Shown here piece after piece: positions 5,910-13,295 of a DNA stretch of 21,640 nt. Every line of letters begins with the position of its first letter. Position 1 is the stretch's first letter. The position numbers were made by a program, and so were the translations under genes. The notes beneath the pieces were generated by a model. The model was given only the letters and a program-made list of their open reading frames with translations, ran no database searches and was not told the DNA's origin. This DNA is from RGIG4608 sp964534905 (GTDB lineage: Bacteria; Bacillota; Clostridia; Oscillospirales; CAG-272): assembly GCA_964534905.1 (NCBI GenBank), contig CAZHPZ010000024.1:1-21640 (forward strand), written 5' to 3'.

Positions 5910-8057
5910 ATGGGAAAAATAAATGTGCTTTCATTTGATGTCGCAAATTTGATAGCTGCCGGTGAGGTTGTTGACAGACCTGCGTCTGTAATAAAGGAGT
6001 TGGTTGAAAACTCCGTTGACTCGGGAGCAAAGCAAATTACGGTCGAAATCAAAAACGGCGGAATAACGTATATGCGTGTTTCCGACGACGGATGCGGAAT
6101 GGAAGCGGAGGATCTTCCCATAGCTATCAAAAGACACGCCACAAGCAAGATAAAAAATTCCGATGATTTGATGAAGATTCTGACGCTCGGATTCAGAGGC
6201 GAGGCTCTTGCGGCAATATCGTCCGTGTCTAATATAAGAATAATTTCAAAAACCGCAGATGCGGGCTACGGTGCCATGCTTCAGGCTCGTTCGGGAGAAA
6301 TAACCGAGTATTGTGAACAGGCGGCGAGAAAGGGAACTACTGTTATTGTAGAAAATCTTTTCGAAAATATTCCCGCAAGAAGAAAATTTCTTAAGCGTGA
6401 CGCCACAGAGGCGAGTGCGATAGGAACAATAGTTGAAAAGCTTGCACTTTCACATCCGGAGATAGCGTTCAGATTTATTTCGGACGGTGCTATGAAGCTT
6501 GAAACACCGGGAGACGGTCATCTTGAAACCGTTATATATACCGTTATGGGACGTGAGGTGCGTAACGGTATGATATATGTGAACGGAGAGATAGACAATA
6601 TCGGCGTAACAGGTTATATAGGCAGAAGCGATATTGTTAAATCGAACAGAAATTATCAGAATTTCTTTATTAATAACAGATATATAAAGAGTAAGCTTGC
6701 GATGGCTGCTATAGAGCAGGCCTATACATCGTATCTTCCACCCGAAAAATTTCCGTGCTGTGTGCTTAATCTTACCATCAATCCATCGGTAGTCGATATA
6801 AACGTTCACCCAACAAAGCTTGAGGTAAAGTTTGCCAATGAAAAGCCGATATTTGAGGCCATATATCACACGGTAAAAACTGCGCTTGAGGAGAACACAA
6901 CACGTCCCGAAATAAGCTTCGGTACGGCAAAAAGCGTACCGTCAAGGATTAGCGCATCGCAGTATAGAACTATTGCCGAGGCACGTCCTGTATCTCGGGC
7001 GTTTGCTCCGATATCGGACAGAGTCAGCGATGAAAAGGAGGAGCAGCTGCGATATTCCGACGCTTATGTATCGTCGGTAGCTCCCGTAACCGAGCACAAA
7101 GAGGCACGTGCTTTGCAAAATGATTTAAGCAGTAGTGCAGTTATGACTCACTTGGACAATGATAATACGTCCTTGACTCAAAATGACGTTCATACACAGG
7201 AAAACGGTGTCCCTGCCGAAGTGTCAGCCGTGATTCCTCACGAGGCAATGGAAATCGAAGAGCAGTTCAGAGAAATGAGCTCGGAAAATATAACGGTTGA
7301 TCAGGCGATAAAATTCTTTTATAATCATATTAAGTATTTCTATGATCCGAATGACAGCTATGCACGTATGCTTGAGGATGATGAGTTTGACGGGGAAGAG
7401 CTTTACAAGCAGAGTCCCGATAACGTAGCATCGGATACACAGGCAGATCTGCCTGTGCAGCCTGCCGAACCGCCGATGCCGTCGTATCGAGTAGTAGGTG
7501 AGGTGTTTAATTCATACCTCGTTGTAGAGCAGGACGATACAGTGCTGTTCATTGATAAGCATGCCGCTCATGAGCGTATCATATTTGAAAAAAACAAGGC
7601 TATGATGAGGTCTAAGGAGCCGTCGTCTCAGATGCTGATATCTCCCATTGAGATAATGCTCACATCTGCCGAGCTTGCAACGATAAATGATTATCTTAAC
7701 GATTTTGAAAGGCTCGGATTTAATCTTCAGGTTAAAAAATACAGTGTCCTCGTTCACTCCATACCCACGGAGCTTGCCTCGTGTGATGTTCAGAATACAG
7801 TCTCGGGAATGGTAGAGAGCATAAGAAGCGGTGCGGGAGATCCGAAGCTTACGCGTGACATTCTTTTCGAAAAGGCTCTTTATCAGGCGTCGTGCAAGGC
7901 GGCAATAAAGGCGGGAAGAGAATACGTCGAGGCACATACCGATTGGATAATCGAGCAGCTTATGAAATTTCCCGATATAACATTCTGCCCACACGGCAGA
8001 CCTGTTGCGATTAAGTTTACAAAACAAAATCTTGACCATCAGTTTGAGAGAAAGTAA
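5910..8057 (+). CDS. mutL: DNA mismatch repair endonuclease MutL
   Basis: GHKL ATPase that links MutS to strand cleavage. The N-terminal half has catalytic E30 and Mg-binding N34 (IKELVENSVDSGA), the DDGCGM motif and GFRGEAL. A long variable linker spans ~330-520. The C-terminal domain has the nicking-endonuclease motif D549-K-H-A-A-H-E555-R-I-I-F-E560 (a Lys-for-Gln variant of the usual DQHA(X)2E(X)4E), followed by SCKAAIKAG and CPHGRP. These motifs mark the methyl-independent type found in organisms without MutH. A probable beta-clamp-binding motif QMLISP sits at 574-579, where Bacillus has QEMIVP. 715 residues, ribosome site AAAGGGG, 14 nt after mutS. Confidence 0.98.
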   Translation: MGKINVLSFDVANLIAAGEVVDRPASVIKELVENSVDSGAKQITVEIKNGGITYMRVSDDGCGMEAEDLPIAIKRHATSKIKNSDDLMKILTLGFRGEALAAISSVSNIRIISKTADAGYGAMLQARSGEITEYCEQAARKGTTVIVENLFENIPARRKFLKRDATEASAIGTIVEKLALSHPEIAFRFISDGAMKLETPGDGHLETVIYTVMGREVRNGMIYVNGEIDNIGVTGYIGRSDIVKSNRNYQNFFINNRYIKSKLAMAAIEQAYTSYLPPEKFPCCVLNLTINPSVVDINVHPTKLEVKFANEKPIFEAIYHTVKTALEENTTRPEISFGTAKSVPSRISASQYRTIAEARPVSRAFAPISDRVSDEKEEQLRYSDAYVSSVAPVTEHKEARALQNDLSSSAVMTHLDNDNTSLTQNDVHTQENGVPAEVSAVIPHEAMEIEEQFREMSSENITVDQAIKFFYNHIKYFYDPNDSYARMLEDDEFDGEELYKQSPDNVASDTQADLPVQPAEPPMPSYRVVGEVFNSYLVVEQDDTVLFIDKHAAHERIIFEKNKAMMRSKEPSSQMLISPIEIMLTSAELATINDYLNDFERLGFNLQVKKYSVLVHSIPTELASCDVQNTVSGMVESIRSGAGDPKLTRDILFEKALYQASCKAAIKAGREYVEAHTDWIIEQLMKFPDITFCPHGRPVAIKFTKQNLDHQFERK

Positions 8058-8077
8058 TCAATTTGAAAGGATAAATA

Positions 8078-9223
8078 ATGAGTAAAAATTTCGAACTTAT
8101 AAAAAAAGATGGACACGCTCGCCGCGGTGTTCTTCATACCGTTCACGGAGATATACAGACTCCCGTGTTTATGAATGTCGGCACCTGCGCCGCAATCAAG
8201 GGCGGAGTTTCCACAATGGACTTGCGTGAGCTTAAGTGTCAGGTGGAGCTTTCAAATACATATCATCTTCACGTAAGACCGGGTGATAAGCTTATTCGTG
8301 AAATGGGCGGTATACATAAATTTTTCAACTGGGACAAGCCCGTTCTTACAGACAGCGGCGGATTTCAGGTGTTTTCACTTGCTCCTCTTCGCAAGATAAC
8401 GGAGGAGGGTGTGCATTTTGCTTCTCATATTGACGGAAAAAGAATATTTATGGGACCCGAGGAGAGTATGCAGATACAGTCTAACCTTGCTTCCACGATA
8501 GCTATGGCGTTTGACGAATGTATCGAAAATCCCGCAGAATATAAATATGTTCAGCAGTCGTGCGACAGAACCACGAGATGGCTTGCGCGCTGTAAGGCGG
8601 AAATGCAAAGACTCAATTCCTTACCCGATACTATAAATAAAAATCAGCTTCTTTTCGGAATAAATCAGGGAAGCACATATGACGATCTTCGTATAAAGCA
8701 TATGCAGGAGATAGCGGAGCTTGACCTTGACGGATACGCAATAGGCGGTCTTGCCGTCGGTGAGCCTACCGAGGAAATGTACAGAATTATTGAGGTTGTA
8801 GAGCCTTATATGCCTGCCGATAAGCCGAGATATCTTATGGGTGTCGGAACACCCTGCAATATTCTTGAGGGAGTACACAGAGGCGTTGATTTCTTTGACT
8901 GTGTAATGCCGTCAAGAAACGCCCGCCACGGAAATCTTTTCACGTGGCACGGAAGAATGAACGTTATGAACGAGCAGTATGCTAAGGATCCCCGTCCCTT
9001 TGACAGTGGATGCGGATGTCCTGCCTGCAGGAATTATAGCAGAGCATATATCAGACACCTTATAAAAGCCAAGGAAGCACTTGGAATGAGACTTGCGGTA
9101 ATTCATAATCTTTATTTCTATAATGAGCTTACCGAGAAGATCAGAGAAGCGCTTGACGGCGGTTATTTCGAGGAATTTTATCAGAAATACCGCAATATTT
9201 TGGGTGAAAGACTTCACGATTAA
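8078..9223 (+). CDS. tgt: tRNA-guanine transglycosylase (queuine/preQ1)
   Basis: Exchanges G34 for the queuosine precursor preQ1 in tRNAs with GUN anticodons. The 381-residue barrel has the substrate-site motif TDSGGFQVFS (D92), GINQGS (195-199), GGLAVGE (223-229) and the nucleophile in FDCVMPSR (D274). The zinc site is C312-x-C314-x2-C317-x25-H343. It sits 20 nt after mutL with AAAGG before the ATG. It is a bacterial preQ1-type enzyme by length, with no archaeal PUA domain. Other queuosine genes (queA, queCDEF) are not in this window, so whether the cell makes or imports the precursor is unknown. Together with miaB it gives the operon two anticodon-loop modification genes. Confidence 0.97.
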   Translation: MSKNFELIKKDGHARRGVLHTVHGDIQTPVFMNVGTCAAIKGGVSTMDLRELKCQVELSNTYHLHVRPGDKLIREMGGIHKFFNWDKPVLTDSGGFQVFSLAPLRKITEEGVHFASHIDGKRIFMGPEESMQIQSNLASTIAMAFDECIENPAEYKYVQQSCDRTTRWLARCKAEMQRLNSLPDTINKNQLLFGINQGSTYDDLRIKHMQEIAELDLDGYAIGGLAVGEPTEEMYRIIEVVEPYMPADKPRYLMGVGTPCNILEGVHRGVDFFDCVMPSRNARHGNLFTWHGRMNVMNEQYAKDPRPFDSGCGCPACRNYSRAYIRHLIKAKEALGMRLAVIHNLYFYNELTEKIREALDGGYFEEFYQKYRNILGERLHD

Positions 9224-9250
9224 TAAAAATATTTAATGAGGGAGAAAAAG

Positions 9251-10054
9251 ATGATGAAAATTAAATCAAAGTTGTTTTTAAAATCCTTTTTTCTTTCATT
9301 GGCGGCGTTTGCGGCTGTTGCGGGTATAATCATTACTCACGCATATATGAATAAGCTCTCGGTAGACCCTCAAGGTAAGGAGTCGGTTGTCCTGCTCGGC
9401 GTAGCGGACGGAGATTCTCTGATAAGTCTTACGCTTGTTAATATAGATCCTGTCGGTAATGCCGTAAGCTTTTGCAAGATAGAAGACAATATGTTCATAT
9501 CAACCGGAGTCGTATTGCAGAATATGTATTCTTTCGGCAATGCGGGAGGTATGATTTCAACCCTTTCTAAAATTGTCGGAGCCCGTATAGACAGATATAT
9601 TGTATTTTCTCCGAGCAGTGTAGGAAACTTAACCGATATTCTCGGCGGAGTAAATTATCTGATACCATACAAATTCGAATATGACGGTAAGAGCTATTCC
9701 GGAAATAATGTGATGAGCGGCGAGCTTGCGTGTGCTATGCTTTCTTATGAAAATTATTCTAAAGAAGTATCCGTTTCGGAAATAGGCTGCTCGTATCTCA
9801 AAAGCTTTGCCGTAAAATACTCGGAGCTCGGTAAGACGGCTGAATTTTCGGAGGCTGTCGTCACTTTGAACAATCAAGGCGCGATAGATACAAATATGAA
9901 AAACTCCGAAATATACGAATATTGTGCCGTGCTTGCAAAATATTCTCAATTTGCCCACAGAAATGTGAGTATCGAGGGATATAACGATCAGACGTCTTCA
10001 AACGTGTTCTTTATCCCGAATACGCTTAATTCGCCTTATAATATTTTCAAATAA
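9251..10054 (+). CDS. Membrane-anchored degenerate LytR-CpsA-Psr (LCP)-like protein
   Basis: 267 residues. I start it at ATG 9251 because GAGGGAG (9238-9244) fits that codon; the in-frame ATG at 9236 overlaps the ribosome site. Residues ~9-31 form one N-terminal membrane anchor, with the rest predicted outside the cell. Residues ~45-140 follow the LCP pattern: VVLLGVADGDS, LVNIDPVGN, then IVGARIDRYIVFSP and LTDILGGVNY. The family's catalytic arginines are not where expected: the usual SIPRD is replaced by CKIEDN at ~75-80, and no RxR...RQ stretch follows. LCP enzymes attach teichoic acids or other polymers to peptidoglycan; this one probably lacks that activity and may bind lipid-linked polymers or scaffold. 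It lies 27 nt after tgt and 51 nt before glyS, so it is probably in the same operon. Confidence 0.65.
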   Translation: MMKIKSKLFLKSFFLSLAAFAAVAGIIITHAYMNKLSVDPQGKESVVLLGVADGDSLISLTLVNIDPVGNAVSFCKIEDNMFISTGVVLQNMYSFGNAGGMISTLSKIVGARIDRYIVFSPSSVGNLTDILGGVNYLIPYKFEYDGKSYSGNNVMSGELACAMLSYENYSKEVSVSEIGCSYLKSFAVKYSELGKTAEFSEAVVTLNNQGAIDTNMKNSEIYEYCAVLAKYSQFAHRNVSIEGYNDQTSSNVFFIPNTLNSPYNIFK

Positions 10055-10105
10055 ACATCAATTTATATTCTTGTAGCAGCCAGCTATGAGAGGAAAGGTA
10101 ATAAA

Positions 10106-11509
10106 ATGATCAATACAGAAAAAACAATGGACAAAATCGTTGCATTATGCAAAAACCGTGGATTCATTTTCCCCGGATCGGAAATTTACGGCGGACTTGC
10201 CAACACATGGGACTACGGCCCTCTCGGAGTTGAGCTTAAGAACAATGTAAAGCGAGCTTGGTGGAAGAAATTCGTTCAGGAGAATAAGTATAATGTAGGA
10301 CTTGATGCGGCTATTCTTATGAATCCTCAAACTTGGGTTGCGTCGGGACATCTTGCGGGATTTTCGGATCCTATGATGGACTGCCGTGAGTGCCACGAGA
10401 GATTCAGAGCGGATAAGCTTATAGAGGATTGGTGCGAGGAGAATGCATTTACTCTTGAAAAGCCCATCGACGCATTTTCACAGGCAGAGCTTAAGGCATT
10501 TGTAGATGAGCATAACATTCCTTGCCCTACGTGTAAAAAGCATAATTTTACGGATATCCGTCAGTTCAACCTTATGTTTAAAACGTTTCAGGGCGTAACG
10601 GAGGATTCAAAAAATACAGTATATCTCCGTCCCGAGACCGCACAGGGTATTTTCACAAACTTTGTAAGCGTTCAAAGAACAACGCGCAAGAAGCTCCCGT
10701 TCGGTATCGGACAGATCGGTAAATCCTTCAGAAACGAGATTACCCCCGGTAACTTTATTTTCCGTGTAAGAGAATTTGAACAGATGGAGCTTGAATTCTT
10801 CTGCAAGCCCGGAACAGACCTTGAGTGGTTCGCTTATTGGAGAAATTTCTGCCATCAGTGGCTTCTTGATATCGGACTTAAGGATGAAAATCTTCGCTTG
10901 CGTGACCATGATCCCGAGGAGCTTTGCTTCTATTCCAAGGCTACAACAGACTTTGAATTTCTTTTCCCGTTCGGTTGGGGAGAACTTTGGGGTGTAGCTG
11001 ACAGAACGGACTATGACCTCACTCAGCATCAGAATGAGTCTAAGAAGGATCTGACATATTTTGATCAGGAAACAAACGAGAGATACATTCCTTATGTTAT
11101 CGAGCCCTCTCTCGGTGTAGAGAGAAGCGTGCTTGCAGTGCTTTGCGACGCTTATGACGAAGAGGTTATAGACGCTGAGAAGAATGACGTAAGAACAGTC
11201 CTTCGCTTGCATCCTGCACTTGCACCTGTAAAGGCTGCAATACTTCCTCTTTCAAAGAAGCTTTCGGATAAGGCTGATGAGATCTATTCCGAGCTTTCTA
11301 AGTATTTTAATGTTGAATTTGACGAGACGGGATCTATCGGAAAGAGATACAGACGTCAGGATGAGATAGGAACACCTCTTTGCATTACCTATGACTTCGA
11401 TACAGAAAACGACGGTTGCGTAACGGTTCGTGACAGAGATACTATGGAGCAGGTAAGACTTCCTATTTCCGAGCTTAAAAGCTATATTGATAAGAAGATA
11501 GAATTTTAA
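10106..11509 (+). CDS. glyS: Glycyl-tRNA synthetase, single-chain (alpha2) type
   Basis: Class II synthetase charging tRNA-Gly. At 467 residues it is the Bacillus/eukaryal-like homodimeric type, not the alpha2-beta2 GlyQ/GlyS type. Class II motif 1 lies in KIVALCKNRGF to YGPLG. A metal-site pair, C93-x2-C96 and C140-x2-C143, lies in the insertion. Motif 2 is YLRPETAQGIFTNF with FRNEITPGNFIFRVREFEQ. Motif 3 is PYVIEPSLGVERSVLAVL. The C-terminal anticodon-binding domain holds the second half (APVKAAILPLS to FDTENDGCVTVRDRDT). The ribosome site is GAGAGGAAAGG. The 51-nt gap upstream is too short for a full T-box, so glycine-responsive control is not visible here. Confidence 0.97.
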   Translation: MINTEKTMDKIVALCKNRGFIFPGSEIYGGLANTWDYGPLGVELKNNVKRAWWKKFVQENKYNVGLDAAILMNPQTWVASGHLAGFSDPMMDCRECHERFRADKLIEDWCEENAFTLEKPIDAFSQAELKAFVDEHNIPCPTCKKHNFTDIRQFNLMFKTFQGVTEDSKNTVYLRPETAQGIFTNFVSVQRTTRKKLPFGIGQIGKSFRNEITPGNFIFRVREFEQMELEFFCKPGTDLEWFAYWRNFCHQWLLDIGLKDENLRLRDHDPEELCFYSKATTDFEFLFPFGWGELWGVADRTDYDLTQHQNESKKDLTYFDQETNERYIPYVIEPSLGVERSVLAVLCDAYDEEVIDAEKNDVRTVLRLHPALAPVKAAILPLSKKLSDKADEIYSELSKYFNVEFDETGSIGKRYRRQDEIGTPLCITYDFDTENDGCVTVRDRDTMEQVRLPISELKSYIDKKIEF

Positions 11510-11532
11510 AATAATAAGAACGGTGAGATAAA

Positions 11533-13251
11533 ATGAACAGTAACAGAACAAAAAATTATCCGTTATATGAAACGACTGTTTTCGAGGATTTCAGAATTAT
11601 GACCGAAAACGTCGCAGACAAGTATCCCGACCGCATTGCTTATTCATTTAAAGAAAATCCTCATTCCAAAGAGGTAACTAAAAAGACCTTCTCTCAAACT
11701 CGCCGAGATATAGTTGCACTCGGCACGGGCCTTGTTGCCGAGGGAGTAAGAGAGAAGCATATAGCCATCGTAGGAGAAGCATCCTACGAATGGGTTATTT
11801 CGTATTATGCGTCGATGTCAATAGGAGCGGTTACCGTTCCTATTGATAAGGAGCTTCCCGTAGAAGATATGCTCAGTATAGTGGAAAGTGCCGAATGTGA
11901 TTTTGTGGCTTACAGTTCCGTAATAGATTCCAAGATCAAAGAAATAAAAGAGCAGCTTCCGCATATTACATATATTTGTATGAGTAAAACGACTTCCTTA
12001 GAGGGAACGCTTATGCTTGACGATATCGCACATAATGGACAGAAGCTTGTCAACAACGGTGATAATACGTATTATGATTATAGCCTTGATCCTGATAAGC
12101 TTGCCAGCATAGTGTTTACCTCCGGAACCACAGGTAAGGGAAAGGGAGTTATGCTTACTCAGACTAATATTGTTTCGGATATGACTCAGGGTATGTATAA
12201 TTTCCAAATTACCCCCAAAACACTTTGCGTGCTGCCTCCTCATCATACATTTGGATCAACAGTTAACTTTGTAGGTCACTATGCACAGGGATCGGAGGTC
12301 TATATTTCAAGCGGACTTAAATACATACTTTCCGAGCTTAAGGAGCAGCAGCCCACTCACCTTATACTTGTTCCTCTCTTTGTGGAAACATTCTATAAGA
12401 GAATTTGGGCAACTGCCGAAAAGCAGGGCAAGGATAAGCTTCTTCGTGCTATGATAAAGGCAAGCAACGGAATGCGCAAGGTCGGTATAGATATGCGTAA
12501 AACGCTGTTTTCAAGCGTTACCGATGCATTTGGCGGTAAACTTGAAATGATAATCTGCGGCGGTGCGGCTCTTAATCAGGATATTATAGATACCTTTGAG
12601 GGAATAGGAATAACTATTCTTAACGGATACGGTATTACGGAATGTGCCCCTCTTATTTCCTGTAACAGAAACGAATACAGAAAAAAGGGAAGCGTAGGTA
12701 CGCCTATTATCGGTGAGAGAGTCAAAATTCTTAATCCCGATGAAAACGGAGAGGGTGAAATCTGCGTAAAGGGTCCTAACGTTATGATGGGATATTATAA
12801 AAATCCCGAAGCAACGGCAGCGGCATTTGACAGCGATGGCTTCTTCAAAACGGGAGATTTCGGAAAGCTTGACAGCGAGGGCTGGATATATATCACGGGA
12901 AGACTTAAAAATCTTATAATTCTTTCTAACGGAAAGAACGTATATCCCGAGGAGATAGAAACCGATATACAGGGAATATACGGCGTAAATGAGGTAGTGG
13001 TATATGAGGGACTCAAATCCGACGGCACGAGCAAGGACTGCATAGTTGCCGAGATATATCCCGATTTTGACGGATTGAAGAATCACGGAATTGTTGATGC
13101 GCAGAAATATTTCAAGGATAATATTCAGAAGATAAACGCAAATGCTCCCTCGTATAAGAAGGTGCAGATAGTTAAGGTCAGAAACGAAGAGTTTCCTAAA
13201 AACACTTCAAAAAAGATCGTCAGATTTAAAATAGACCGTACGGTCGATTAA
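11533..13251 (+). CDS. Long-chain acyl-CoA synthetase-like AMP-binding enzyme
   Basis: ANL-superfamily adenylate-forming enzyme that should activate a fatty acid with ATP and pass it to CoA or another thiol. The 572 residues hold the P-loop FTSGTTGKGKG (195-205), NGYGITECAP (364-372), the ATP-ribose-binding Asp in KTGDFG (D442), the hinge GRLKN (456-460) with LIILSNGKNVYPEEIE, and the C-terminal catalytic Lys region NTSKKIVRF (K561). The N-terminal portion resembles FAA1-type long-chain ligases rather than short amino-acid activating domains. There is no acyl-carrier domain. It is the last gene of the operon, 23 nt after glyS, and ends directly at a strong terminator. Substrate chain length cannot be read from sequence; fatty-acid scavenging for membrane lipids is an inference. 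Confidence 0.88.
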   Translation: MNSNRTKNYPLYETTVFEDFRIMTENVADKYPDRIAYSFKENPHSKEVTKKTFSQTRRDIVALGTGLVAEGVREKHIAIVGEASYEWVISYYASMSIGAVTVPIDKELPVEDMLSIVESAECDFVAYSSVIDSKIKEIKEQLPHITYICMSKTTSLEGTLMLDDIAHNGQKLVNNGDNTYYDYSLDPDKLASIVFTSGTTGKGKGVMLTQTNIVSDMTQGMYNFQITPKTLCVLPPHHTFGSTVNFVGHYAQGSEVYISSGLKYILSELKEQQPTHLILVPLFVETFYKRIWATAEKQGKDKLLRAMIKASNGMRKVGIDMRKTLFSSVTDAFGGKLEMIICGGAALNQDIIDTFEGIGITILNGYGITECAPLISCNRNEYRKKGSVGTPIIGERVKILNPDENGEGEICVKGPNVMMGYYKNPEATAAAFDSDGFFKTGDFGKLDSEGWIYITGRLKNLIILSNGKNVYPEEIETDIQGIYGVNEVVVYEGLKSDGTSKDCIVAEIYPDFDGLKNHGIVDAQKYFKDNIQKINANAPSYKKVQIVKVRNEEFPKNTSKKIVRFKIDRTVD

Positions 13252-13252
13252 A

Positions 13253-13285
13253 AAAATCCTGCAAGATTTACTCTTGCAGGATTTT
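13253..13285. terminator. Bidirectional terminator between convergent genes
   Basis: A perfect 14-bp stem, AAAATCCTGCAAGA (13253-13266) with TCTTGCAGGATTTT (13272-13285), around a 5-nt loop. Because the stem ends in A/T runs on both sides, it works in both directions. It closes the miaB-to-acyl-CoA-synthetase operon from the left and the GTPase-NYN gene, which ends at 13296, from the right. Confidence 0.92.
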
Positions 13286-13295
13286 CTCTTAATTA

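Noticed and set aside
10055..10105. T-box riboswitch before glyS
   Set aside because: The gap is only 51 nt, with no specifier stem, T-box sequence or terminator.
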